Below, in pieces: positions 56,251 to 64,000 of a stretch of 64,000 nucleotides of DNA (the stretch's first letter is position 1; every line of letters starts with the position of its first letter). Source of the stretch: Chromobacterium violaceum ATCC 12472 (GTDB taxonomy: Bacteria; Pseudomonadota; Gammaproteobacteria; Burkholderiales; Chromobacteriaceae); assembly GCF_000007705.1 (NCBI RefSeq), contig NC_005085.1, forward strand, positions 1,621,752 to 1,685,751. The letters run 5' to 3'. The notes beneath the pieces were generated by a model. The model ran no database searches. It worked only from the letters and a program-made list of their open reading frames with translations, and had not been told where the DNA came from. A program made the position numbers and the translations under genes.

Positions 56251-56975
56251 GAGTGGCGTCTTTCTCTGGCTGTCTTGCGGATCAGCATGGTGGCGAGGTA
56301 GCCGCTGGCGTCGGCGTCCAATTGCGAGACGTCGGCGCACAGCACTTCGCCGGGCAGGCCGATGCGGCGGGCGAAGGCGCACAGCTGGGCGATGCCCATC
56401 TGGTTCAGCAGCGCCAGCACCTCGGGCAGCCGCTTGCCTATCTTCATCAGCACCACGATGTCGTGGCTTTCGATATCCGCCCTCAGCTCGGCCATATCGT
56501 CGGGGCAGGGTAGGATCAGCATGCGTTCCTTGCCTTCGCCCAGCGGCCAGGACAGCGCCGACGCGGTGGCGGCGAAGCTGGTGACGCCGGGGAAGGTCTG
56601 CGTCTCTAGTTCTGGCAGCATTTCGCGCAGCGCCGCCAGCAGGTAGCCGTAAGTCGAATAAGTCATCGAGTCGCCTATGGTCAGGTAGGCGACGTTGCGG
56701 CCGGTTTTCAATTCGGCGGCCAGCCGCTCGGCCAGCGCGCCGTAATGGCGCGACAGCGCGCCGCGGTCCGGATTCATTTCAAACTCGATCTCGCGGAAGC
56801 GGCTTTCGTCCAGCTCCAGCCCGGCCAGGCATAGTCGGGCGACCGACGTGTCGCTGGAGGTAGCGCGCGGCAGGTAGACGATGTCGGCCTCGTGTAGCGC
56901 GGCCAGCGCCGCCACCGGAATCAAGCCGGCCGGGCCGGGGCCGACGCCTATGCCTATCAATCGTCCCAGCTTCAT
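56247..56975 (-). CDS. cobI: Precorrin-2 C20-methyltransferase
   Basis: 242 residues, CobI/CbiL tetrapyrrole methylase. GRLIGIGVGPGPAGLIP at the N-terminus, YLTIGDSMTYSTYGYLL and PGVTSFAATASALSWPL are diagnostic. It methylates C20 of (cobalt-)precorrin-2. The start overlaps cbiD's stop by 4 nt, and the stop overlaps cobM. Confidence 0.95.
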   Translation of the reverse strand: MKLGRLIGIGVGPGPAGLIPVAALAALHEADIVYLPRATSSDTSVARLCLAGLELDESRFREIEFEMNPDRGALSRHYGALAERLAAELKTGRNVAYLTIGDSMTYSTYGYLLAALREMLPELETQTFPGVTSFAATASALSWPLGEGKERMLILPCPDDMAELRADIESHDIVVLMKIGKRLPEVLALLNQMGIAQLCAFARRIGLPGEVLCADVSQLDADASGYLATMLIRKTARERRHS

Positions 56976-58105
56976 GCGGCCTCTCCCAGCGGGGTGCCGT
57001 CCATGCTGAACAGCCGCACCGCCACCTGCCGCACGCTGGGCACCTTGGTGGCCATCCGCGCGGCGGTGCGGCGTTCTATCTCCATCCAGTAGCCGCGCGT
57101 GTCCGGCTGGCTGTTCATAATTTGCACTACGTTCTCCACGGTATTCGCTTGTTTGATTTGCGCCACCAATTCAGACGGATAGCCCAGGTCGGCGGCGACG
57201 CCGGCGACGGCGTCCATCGCCATGCCGCTCTTGCCGGAGTGGGTGTCCCAGACGCCGTCCAGCAGCTTGGCGATCTTGCCGGGGTGGCCCAGCACCCACA
57301 GCGTGTCGAGGATGCGGCCCTGTTCGATCAGCACCGACTCGGCGAAGTCCAGCGAGTCGCCGACGAAGTTGGCGATCTGGACGACCTGTTTTTTCTCTAG
57401 CCCCAGCGTGTCGGCCGCGTAGCCGCGGCCTATCTTGCCGGGGGTGAAGGCGATGGCCGGCGGCAGCTCGCCCAGTGCCACCCGCACATAGACTTCGATC
57501 GACGCGATCCACGCCGCCTGCGACATCGGCTCGACGATGCCGCTGGTGCCGAGGATCGAGATGCCGCCGACGATGCCCAGCATCGGGTTGAAGGTGCGTT
57601 TGGCGATCTTGTCGCCGTCGACGCAGCCTATCGCCAGGTCGATGCCGGGGTCGGGCCGGCCGGCCAGTACTTCGTCCACCGCCATCCGCATCATCTGCCG
57701 CGGCACCGGGTTGATCGCCGGCTCGCCGGGCGGGATGCGCAGGCCGGGCTGGGTGACCATGCCGACGCCGGGCGCGGCCAGGAAGCGCAGCGCGCCGCTG
57801 CTGTTGAGCTTTACCTCGGCGAAGATCGTCGCGCCGTCGGTGTTGTCCGGGTCGTCGCCGGCGTACTTCAGCACCTCGGCGCGGACGGTGTTTTCGTCCA
57901 GCCAGGCCACGCTTTCTACCGGCACCGCCAGATAGAAATCCGGGTCCGGCAGGCTGATGAAGACCTCGTCGGCGTCCACGCCGTCCAGCAACAGCATCAG
58001 CGCCGCCTTGACGGCGGCGGTGGCGCAGCTGCCGGTGGTGCGGCCGCGGCGCATGCCGTTGGGGGCGGGGGCGGCGAGGTCGTAAGGCTGGCGCACCGGG
58101 TTCAT
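56972..58105 (-). CDS. cbiD: Cobalt-precorrin-5B C1-methyltransferase CbiD
   Basis: 377 residues. [16 protein letters not shown] near residue 20, [24 protein letters not shown] near 180, and [21 protein letters not shown] near 290 define CbiD. It performs C1 methylation in the early-cobalt route, replacing CobF of the aerobic route. ATG 58105 overlaps the preceding stop by 4 nt (ATGA). Length matches the family. Confidence 0.95.
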   Translation of the reverse strand: MNPVRQPYDLAAPAPNGMRRGRTTGSCATAAVKAALMLLLDGVDADEVFISLPDPDFYLAVPVESVAWLDENTVRAEVLKYAGDDPDNTDGATIFAEVKLNSSGALRFLAAPGVGMVTQPGLRIPPGEPAINPVPRQMMRMAVDEVLAGRPDPGIDLAIGCVDGDKIAKRTFNPMLGIVGGISILGTSGIVEPMSQAAWIASIEVYVRVALGELPPAIAFTPGKIGRGYAADTLGLEKKQVVQIANFVGDSLDFAESVLIEQGRILDTLWVLGHPGKIAKLLDGVWDTHSGKSGMAMDAVAGVAADLGYPSELVAQIKQANTVENVVQIMNSQPDTRGYWMEIERRTAARMATKVPSVRQVAVRLFSMDGTPLGEAA

Positions 58106-59667
58106 TCTTCCCGTTGTTGCTGCTGATGGACGTGTTCGATCGCGTCTATCATCAGCGCGTTGACCACGGTGGCCGCCCACGGCGAGCCGCCGCGGGTGCC
58201 GCGGTTGGTGATGCGCGGCACTTGCAGCAGCGCGCGCAGCTCTTCCTTGCATTCGCGGGTGCCGACGAAGCCCACCGGCAGGCCCACCACCAGCTGCGGC
58301 CGCCAGCCGTGCTCGCGCACCAAGCGCACCACCTCGCGGATCGCCGTCGGCGCGTCGCCTATCGCCACCACGCAGTCGTTGCCGAATTTCTGCCAGGCGC
58401 GGCGGATGCCGGCGGCGGAGCGGGTGAGGCCGCTGGCCTCGGCCAGCAGCCGGGTTTCCTCGTCGTGCACGCCGCACCAGGTTTCCACTTCCAGCTGGCG
58501 CAGCACTTCGCGTTTCAGCCCGGTTTCCACCATGGTGACGTCGGTGACCACGCGGCGGCAGCGCAGCAGCGCCCGCATGCCGGTTTCGCAGGCGCCGGGC
58601 GAGAAGAACAGGTCGTCGACGCTGTTGAAGTCGCCGGTGGTGTGCACCAGCCGCATCAGCGCGGTGCGCTGCTCGGCCGGGAAGGCTGACCAGTCGCGGC
58701 CTTCGTCTATGATGCGCATGCTTTCCGCCTCGATAGGATGCGGGGTGTAGCGTTTCCAGGCCGGCGGCTGATTGGCGGCAGGCTCGCGCTCCAGCAGGCC
58801 GCGCACCTTGCCGTGGTGGCCGCGCTGCGGCTCGCCCACCTGCTGCTCGAAGCCGACGATCTGCACCCGGTACTTGCACAGCGCGCAGTTCATCGCGGCG
58901 CGGCCTTCCACGCCTTCCCGCGCCCTCTCCAGGAACACCTCGGCCACTTGGGCATCCGGGCCCAGGTAGCCGGCGCTGAGCACCTCGATTTCCGGATGGC
59001 GCGCCGCCAGGTCCGCCGCCGCGCCGTAGATGCGCTTGACCAGCACGCCGTCGAACAGGAAGTAGGGCAGCACCACGATGCGGCGGTAGCCCAGCATGGC
59101 GGCGGCGCGCAGGCCGTCCGCCACCAGCGGCTTGGCGGTGCCGGAGTAGCAGACGAAGGACGCGGCGAAGCCCAGGCCTTCCTCCAGCATGCGCGCGAGC
59201 TTGGAGATTTCGGAATTGGCGTCCGGGTCCGAGGTGCCGCGGCCCACCACCACCAGACAGGCGTCGTTGCGCGAGATGGTCTGCGGCGACGCGGCCTCGG
59301 CCTCGACGATGCGCTGGCGGCACAGCGCCAGCAGCCGCGGATGCAGGTCCAGCGCCGCGCCGAAGTGGAACGTCACGCCGGGATGCGCCTGCTGCAGCGC
59401 CAACAGCTCGCTGGGCATGTCGTTCTTGGCGTGGGTGGCGGCCAACAGCACGCCGGGCACCATCACCACGGTCTTGGCGCCGGCGGCGATCACCTGCTGC
59501 ACCGCCTCGTCTATGGTCGGGCGGGCGAACTCCAGAAAACCGTGGGCGACGGGGCGCTCGCCGGCGCGCGCCTTCAGCGCGTCCACCAGCTGCATGAACT
59601 CGTTGACCCCGTCCGGGTCGCGGCTGCCGTGGCCGGCCAGCACGATGGCGTAGTCTGGCTGGCTCAT
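58102..59667 (-). CDS. cbiX-cobH: Fused sirohydrochlorin cobaltochelatase CbiX / precorrin-8X methylmutase
   Basis: 521 residues. About 1-260 is a two-domain Cbi[13 protein letters not shown] with the metal His, [14 protein letters not shown], and a second [12 protein letters not shown]. It is followed by a CxxC/His-rich segment (CALCKYR ... RGHH). About 310-521 is CobH/Cbi[21 protein letters not shown], the [10 protein letters not shown] region, and [16 protein letters not shown] then [12 protein letters not shown]. The first half inserts Co2+ into sirohydrochlorin; the second moves the C11 methyl to C12. ATG 59667 overlaps the cbiE stop by 4 nt. Confidence 0.93.
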   Translation of the reverse strand: MSQPDYAIVLAGHGSRDPDGVNEFMQLVDALKARAGERPVAHGFLEFARPTIDEAVQQVIAAGAKTVVMVPGVLLAATHAKNDMPSELLALQQAHPGVTFHFGAALDLHPRLLALCRQRIVEAEAASPQTISRNDACLVVVGRGTSDPDANSEISKLARMLEEGLGFAASFVCYSGTAKPLVADGLRAAAMLGYRRIVVLPYFLFDGVLVKRIYGAAADLAARHPEIEVLSAGYLGPDAQVAEVFLERAREGVEGRAAMNCALCKYRVQIVGFEQQVGEPQRGHHGKVRGLLEREPAANQPPAWKRYTPHPIEAESMRIIDEGRDWSAFPAEQRTALMRLVHTTGDFNSVDDLFFSPGACETGMRALLRCRRVVTDVTMVETGLKREVLRQLEVETWCGVHDEETRLLAEASGLTRSAAGIRRAWQKFGNDCVVAIGDAPTAIREVVRLVREHGWRPQLVVGLPVGFVGTRECKEELRALLQVPRITNRGTRGGSPWAATVVNALMIDAIEHVHQQQQREE

Positions 59668-60365
59668 TTGTGGGTCGGCTCGATCTGGCTGTCCATCGGC
59701 GCGAGCGTGCGGATCAGCATGATGCTCATGTCGGAGAAGCGCTGCTCGGCGCACTCGGCCAGCGTGCCGCGCCATTCCGCCTCGTTGCGGGTCAGGTTTT
59801 CCCACACTTCCACCGGCTGGCCGGCCGGGATGCCGTTTTCCAGCAGGTAGGCGGCGATATGCCAGGGCATGAAGGAGCGCGCCTCGTCCCACGGGCAGGG
59901 GATCACGATGGCGTTGCGGCCGTCCTGCAGCACGTGCACCAGGTGGCGCTTGAACGGGGTCAGGTCGCCGCGGCGGTGGAAGGTGATGAAGCTGGTCTCG
60001 TCGAAGCACACCTTGCCGCGCGAGGCCAGTATCTGCGCCGAGGAGATGCCCGGTATCGTCTCCACCGGGTGGCCGCAGGCGCGCTCCACCCGCTCCAGGT
60101 ACTGGAAGCCGCTGAAGTGGATGTCGCCCATGAACACCACCACGCACTTCTTGCCGGCATGGTGGCGCTCGGCGACGATGTCCAGCTGGGCCACCTGGTC
60201 GCGGTAGCCCATCTGTATCACTTCGGCGCTGTCCGGGATCAGCGGGCGGACCACGTCCACCACCGCGTTGAAGCCGGCCACCACGTCGGCCTCGCGTATC
60301 AGTTGGGCCGAGCGCTGCGGCAGGTAGCCGATGTCGCCGGGGCCGGCGCCTATGCAGATGATCAT
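59664..60365 (-). CDS. cbiE: Precorrin-6Y C5,15-methyltransferase, CbiE subunit
   Basis: 233 residues, tetrapyrrole methylase. [13 protein letters not shown] at the N-terminus, [17 protein letters not shown] and [16 protein letters not shown] fit CbiE. In the aerobic protein CobL, a CbiT decarboxylase domain follows in the same chain; here the protein ends after the CbiE domain. ATG 60365 gives the usual [10 protein letters not shown] start. No cbiT is found elsewhere in the window. Confidence 0.88.
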   Translation of the reverse strand: MIICIGAGPGDIGYLPQRSAQLIREADVVAGFNAVVDVVRPLIPDSAEVIQMGYRDQVAQLDIVAERHHAGKKCVVVFMGDIHFSGFQYLERVERACGHPVETIPGISSAQILASRGKVCFDETSFITFHRRGDLTPFKRHLVHVLQDGRNAIVIPCPWDEARSFMPWHIAAYLLENGIPAGQPVEVWENLTRNEAEWRGTLAECAEQRFSDMSIMLIRTLAPMDSQIEPTHK

Positions 60366-60446
60366 GCGTATTCCTTTGGCTGCAATGTAGTCATTCGATT
60401 CTGTTCTACAGGACCCGGCAAAGCCGGGCCTCTTCATTGTGCGAGT

Positions 60447-61283
60447 TCAGTCGGCAGCCATCTTGATCCGCTCCCATCCTTCCGCTGAGCGAGCCTCAAG
60501 GCTCGCACGCATGCCGCCCTTGCCCTGCAAGGGAGCCTCGCTGCGCTCGAGTGCTGAGGGGCTACAGGACGCCAGCGCCACCGTCGGTCCGATGACGATC
60601 AGCGCCGGGCTGTGGATGCCGGCCGCGCCCATGTCTTGTTCCAAAGCGTCCAGGGTGCTCAGCACCTGGCGCTGCTGCGGCAGCGTGCCGTTTTCTATCG
60701 CCGCCGCCGGGGTGTCGGCTTTCAGGCCGTGGCGCAGCAGCTCGGCGCGGATCAGCGGCAGCCGTTTGACGCCCATATAGATCACCAGCGTCATGCCGCT
60801 TTGCGCCAGCGCCTGCCAGTTGGGCTCGTCGCCGTCCTGATGCGGATGGCCGGAGACGAAGGTCACGCCGTGGACGAAGCTGCGGTGGGTCAACGGAATG
60901 CCCAGCGTGGCCGGCACCGCCAGGCCGGCGCTAAGGCCGTTGACGATCTCCACCTCGACGCCGGCCGCTTGCAGCGTCAGCATTTCCTCGCCGCCGCGGC
61001 CGAAGACGAAGGGATCGCCGCCCTTGAGGCGCGCCACCGTTTTGCCGGCGTGGGCTTCGTCGACCATCCGCTGTTCGATGGCGGCTTGCGACGCCGACGG
61101 GCAGCCGCCGCGCTTGCCGACCGGCACGATTTCGGCGTCCGGCCGCAGCATGGCGCGAATGTCCGGATGGACCAGATCGTCCACCAGCGCCACGTCGGCC
61201 AGCTGCAGGCAGCGCGCGGCCTTCAGCGTCAGCATGTCCAGGTCGCCGGGGCCGGCGCCTATCAGGTAAACCTTGCCCGTCAT
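60447..61283 (-). CDS. cobA: Uroporphyrinogen-III C-methyltransferase (SUMT)
   Basis: 278 residues. GKVYLIGAGPGDLDMLTLKA, VDDLVHPDI, GCPSASQ (near 64), LKGGDPFVFGRGGEE and PLTHRSF are SUMT hallmarks; it makes precorrin-2 from uroporphyrinogen III with two SAM. No siroheme dehydrogenase domain is fused. After the normal end near residue 240 (IGPTVAL), about 35 residues continue, encoded by a palindromic sequence (60489-60533). The start lies 1 nt after the end of the chelatase gene. Confidence 0.94.
   Translation of the reverse strand: MTGKVYLIGAGPGDLDMLTLKAARCLQLADVALVDDLVHPDIRAMLRPDAEIVPVGKRGGCPSASQAAIEQRMVDEAHAGKTVARLKGGDPFVFGRGGEEMLTLQAAGVEVEIVNGLSAGLAVPATLGIPLTHRSFVHGVTFVSGHPHQDGDEPNWQALAQSGMTLVIYMGVKRLPLIRAELLRHGLKADTPAAAIENGTLPQQRQVLSTLDALEQDMGAAGIHSPALIVIGPTVALASCSPSALERSEAPLQGKGGMRASLEARSAEGWERIKMAAD
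60489..60533. repeat. Two adjacent perfect hairpins within the 3' end of SUMT gene
   Basis: GCGAGCC (60489-60495) pairs with GGCTCGC (60500-60506) across a TCAA loop. CCCTTG (60517-60522) pairs with CAAGGG (60528-60533). They encode the last part of the SUMT C-terminal extension. A further small hairpin, CCCGGC-AAA-GCCGGG, lies at about 60412-60426, just beyond the stop. Confidence 0.65.
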
Positions 61284-61284
61284 T

Positions 61285-63192
61285 TCAGCGGCCCAGTCTT
61301 TGTTGAATCGTCAATGTCAGCTGCTCGCCGGTGAGGGCGTCGCAAGCCAGGTATTCCGCGCCCAGGGCCTCGGCCAGCTCGCGGGCGCGGCCCAGGCGGA
61401 CGAAGTCCTGTTCGGTGTCCAGCACCAGCGCCGGCGCGCCGGCCAGCTGGCCGGCCAGGTCCAGCGCCTGCCGCCACGGGTCGCCGTCGCCGTCCAGCGC
61501 CACATTGGCGCGGCCGTCGCTGAGGATGACCAAGAGCGGCGCCGGGCCGCCGAGCTGGCGGGACAGCGTGTCGGCGGCCAGCGCCAGCGCGTGCGCCAGC
61601 GGCGTGCGGCCGCCGGTGGGCAGCTCGCGCAGCGCGGCTTCGGCTTGTTCGACGCGGTTGCACGGCGGCAGCAACAGCTCGGCCTTTTGGCCGCGGAAGG
61701 CGATCAGCGCCACCTGGTCGCGGCGGCGGTAGGCGTCTTCCAAGAGGCTCAGCACCGTGCCCTTGACCTGCTCCATCCGCTGGCGCGCGGCCATCGATCC
61801 CGACGCGTCCACCACCAGCAGGATCAGGTTGCCCTGCTTGGCGACGCGGACCTTGTCGTGCAGGTCGGCGCGGGTGACGGCGAAGTGGTCCGGATCGCGC
61901 AAGATCGCGTGGCGCAGCGTGGCGTCCACCGCCAGCTGGGCCGGCTGCGGATTGGCCTCGGCGCGCACGTAATGTCCGCGCTGGCGGCTGGCGCCGTCGC
62001 TGCGGCGGCCGGCCGCGTCGCCAGTCGACGGCGCCTGGACGCGGATGCGGGCGATGTCGCCGGCCGGCGCGGCGGCGAAGATCTGCTCCGAACCATGGCC
62101 GGTAGGCTTCGGCTCCTGCTCGCCGTCGGCGTCCGGCGGCGGCTGCGTGGCCTCGCCCTGGTCCTGCGGCAGCGGAGGCGGCGTGGACGCCTGCCGCGTC
62201 ATCCGCTCCAGCTTGTCCTGGTCCAGCCCGCTCTGCTCGAAAGGCTTGCGGCGGCGGCGGTGCGGCAGCACCAGCCGGGCGGCGTCGCGGATGTCTTCGG
62301 CAGAGGCGTCAATGCGGCCGTCCAGCGCGGCCAGCGCGCGTGCGGCCTTGTTCAGCACGATGTCGGCGCGCAGGCTGCTGACTTCGAATTCACAGCACAG
62401 CTCGCTGACGAAGTGAAATAATTGGTCGCTGAGCCGGGTGTGCGGCAGCAGCGCGCGCGCGGCGGCGATGTTTTCGCGCAGCGCCTCGCTGTCGGTTTGC
62501 CACTGGGCGGCGAAGCCGGCCGGGTCGGCCTCGAAGGCCAGGCGGCGCCGCACCACTTCGGCGCGCAAGCCAGGCTCGCGCGGCGCGGCCACGTCCACCA
62601 TCAGGCCGAAGCGGTCCAGCAACTGCGGCCGCAGATCGCCTTCTTCCTGGTTCATGGTGCCGAGCAGCGTCACCCGCGCCGGGTGGCTGACCGCCAGCCC
62701 CTCGCGCTCGACGGTGTTGACGCCCATCGCGGCGGCGTCCAGCAGCACGTCCACCAGGTGGTCGGCCAGCAGGTTCACTTCGTCGATATACAGCATGCCG
62801 CGGTGGGCTCCGGCCAACAGGCCGGGCTTGAACGCCTGCTTGCCGCCTTGCAGCGCCTTTTCGAAGTCCAGGCTGCCCAGCACCCGGTCTTCGGTGGCGC
62901 CCAGTGGCAGGTTGATGAAGGGCACCGGGCCGTCATGCAGCTCGCGCGCGCCGCCGGAGCATACCGGGCATAGCGGCAGCGGGTGGTCCGGCTCGCAGTT
63001 GTAGCCGCAGCCGGCGGCGCGGCGGATAGGCGGCAGCACGGCGGCCAGGCCGCGCGCGGCGGTGCTCTTGGCGCTGCCCTTGTCGCCGCGCACCAGCACG
63101 CCGCCGACGGTGGGGTCCACCGCGCAGATCAGCAGCGCCTGTTTCAATTGCTCTTGGCCGACGATGGCGGCGAAGGGGTAGATCGGACTCAT
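61285..63192 (-). CDS. Putative cobaltochelatase ATPase/VWA subunit (ChlI-ChlD fusion)
   Basis: 635 residues. N-terminal AAA+ domain of the magnesium-chelatase ChlI/BchI type: [14 protein letters not shown], Walker [10 protein letters not shown] and sensor [20 protein letters not shown] Pro/Glu/Gln-rich linker (about 335-385) precedes a C-terminal VWA domain with MIDAS DASGSM. Such fusions act with CobN in place of CobS/CobT to insert cobalt with ATP. ATG 63192 overlaps the cobN stop by 4 nt. The target could in principle be Mg-protoporphyrin chemistry, but cobN next door points to cobalt. Confidence 0.88.
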   Translation of the reverse strand: MSPIYPFAAIVGQEQLKQALLICAVDPTVGGVLVRGDKGSAKSTAARGLAAVLPPIRRAAGCGYNCEPDHPLPLCPVCSGGARELHDGPVPFINLPLGATEDRVLGSLDFEKALQGGKQAFKPGLLAGAHRGMLYIDEVNLLADHLVDVLLDAAAMGVNTVEREGLAVSHPARVTLLGTMNQEEGDLRPQLLDRFGLMVDVAAPREPGLRAEVVRRRLAFEADPAGFAAQWQTDSEALRENIAAARALLPHTRLSDQLFHFVSELCCEFEVSSLRADIVLNKAARALAALDGRIDASAEDIRDAARLVLPHRRRRKPFEQSGLDQDKLERMTRQASTPPPLPQDQGEATQPPPDADGEQEPKPTGHGSEQIFAAAPAGDIARIRVQAPSTGDAAGRRSDGASRQRGHYVRAEANPQPAQLAVDATLRHAILRDPDHFAVTRADLHDKVRVAKQGNLILLVVDASGSMAARQRMEQVKGTVLSLLEDAYRRRDQVALIAFRGQKAELLLPPCNRVEQAEAALRELPTGGRTPLAHALALAADTLSRQLGGPAPLLVILSDGRANVALDGDGDPWRQALDLAGQLAGAPALVLDTEQDFVRLGRARELAEALGAEYLACDALTGEQLTLTIQQRLGR

Positions 63193-64000
63193 GCTTTGTT
63201 CTCTCCGCGCGCTTCCAGCAGCGCTTCGCTATCCAGATGCAGCTGTTGCAGGGCGGCCAGCGTGGCTGGGTCCGGCTCCGCCCACAGCTGGCGCTGCGCG
63301 GCTTCCAGCAGGCGGTCGGTGATGGCGTTCAGCGCCCACGGGTTGCTGTCGGCGAAGAACTGCTGCATCGCCGGGTCCAGCGCGTAGCTTTGCGCCAGCT
63401 GCTCGTACACCCAGTCGTCCACCACCTGGGCGGTGGCGTCATAGCCAAACAGATAATCGACGGTGGCGGTCAGCTCCAGCGCGCCCTTGTAGCCGTGCTT
63501 CTGGATACCGGCGATCCACTTGGGGTTGGCCACCCGCGAGCGGAACACGCGCAGCACTTCCTCCTTCAGCCCGCGCACTGCCGGCGCTTCCGGATTATGG
63601 CTGTCGCCGAAGAAGGCGCGCGGCTGGCGGCCGCTGAGGCTGCGTATCGTCGCGATCATCCCGCCGTGGTACTGCAGGTAGTCGTCGCTGTCGAAGATGT
63701 CGTGCTCGCGGTTGTCCTGGTTGTGCAGCGCCACTTCCACGCCGGCCAGCCGGTGGCGCAAGGCGTCGCGGGCGTCGGCGCCGTTGGCCTCGCGGCCGTA
63801 GGCGTAGCCGCCCCAGTTGACGTAGGCGGTGGCGAAGTCGGCGTCGTTCCGCCAGTTCTGCTCGTTGATCAGCGGCAGGATGCCGGCGCCGTAGCTGCCT
63901 GGCTTGGCCCCGAACACGCGGTACAGCGATTGCGCGTCGGCGTCGGGCAGCGCGCCCAGCAGCTCGTTCTTCAGGTCGGCCAGGTAGTGCTTGCGCAGGA
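63189..64000 (-). CDS. cobN: Cobaltochelatase subunit CobN (C-terminal fragment, cut by window edge)
   Basis: About 270 C-terminal residues of a protein usually near 1,250. [20 protein letters not shown] and the FGDSHNPE...VRGLKEEV and [12 protein letters not shown] segments identify CobN (H subunit family). CobN binds the tetrapyrrole and inserts cobalt with the ATPase subunit that follows, overlapping by 4 nt. The rest lies beyond the right edge, as would any upstream promoter or cobalamin riboswitch for the operon. Confidence 0.95.
   Translation of the reverse strand, partial: LRKHYLADLKNELLGALPDADAQSLYRVFGAKPGSYGAGILPLINEQNWRNDADFATAYVNWGGYAYGREANGADARDALRHRLAGVEVALHNQDNREHDIFDSDDYLQYHGGMIATIRSLSGRQPRAFFGDSHNPEAPAVRGLKEEVLRVFRSRVANPKWIAGIQKHGYKGALELTATVDYLFGYDATAQVVDDWVYEQLAQSYALDPAMQQFFADSNPWALNAITDRLLEAAQRQLWAEPDPATLAALQQLHLDSEALLEARGENKA

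Noticed and set aside
46193-64000. Cobalamin riboswitch within the B12 block
   Set aside because: No B12-box or CCCGCAACTGT-type core was seen on the minus strand in any gap. If present, it would lie upstream of cobN beyond the window.

Overview
The window is GC-rich bacterial chromosome. The complete rRNA operon, the boxA-led rRNA layout and the core proteins all look betaproteobacterial, most like Chromobacteriaceae (Chromobacterium or a close relative). The genus is my recognition of the 16S and gene content, not a database result. No phage, transposase, integrase or CRISPR array was found. Both ends cut genes: hrpA lacks its C-terminal half on the left, and cobN is present only as its C-terminus on the right.

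Layout. 1-24.6 kb is mostly housekeeping and signalling. It holds hrpA; a MocR-type regulator divergent from a PEP-mutase-like lyase and an AhpD-like protein; an outer-membrane barrel divergent from an unusual two-kinase/one-regulator system; a chemoreceptor; a DeoR regulator facing a HAD phosphatase across a palindromic operator region; a yjfM/yjfC/yjfL-like trio; pta and ackA; an orphan Rieske oxygenase; two tandem EamA transporters; and tex. 24.8-30.7 kb is an rRNA operon, 16S-tRNA-Ile-tRNA-Ala-23S-5S-5S, with promoter, boxA elements, processing stems and a final terminator. 31-36 kb holds putA and a LivK-like binding lipoprotein.

36.0-42.9 kb is the most novel-looking block. A 437-bp AT-rich leader precedes eight tightly packed genes: ketosynthase, MaoC-type dehydratase, dedicated acyl carrier protein, AurF-like diiron oxygenase, CrtI-like FAD oxidoreductase, FabG-like ketoreductase, 7Fe ferredoxin and a small DUF3995 membrane protein. 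KS + KR + DH + ACP without an enoyl reductase, plus two redox enzymes, reads as a small operon for an unsaturated, oxidised acyl product that I cannot match to a known pathway. 42.9-46.2 kb is a run of small miscellaneous genes.

46.2-64 kb, all on the minus strand, is a cobalamin biosynthesis and uptake block, transcribed from right to left: cobN, chlI/D-type chelatase, SUMT, cbiE, cbiX-cobH fusion, cbiD, cobI, cobM, cbiG, cobJ-cobK fusion, cobW, btuD/btuF/btuC-like transporter, cobO, cobB and bluB. Most neighbours overlap by 4 nt. The exception is a 496-bp hairpin-rich gap between cbiG and cobJK. The set has CbiX, CbiD and CbiG (early cobalt insertion) as well as CobN and ChlID (late insertion type), and no CbiT is visible. 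The CobW protein lacks the usual CxCC metal motif.

Two points deserve most attention. One is the pair of paralogous histidine kinases at 5730-8128, each missing the part that the other keeps. The other is the KS/AurF-like operon.
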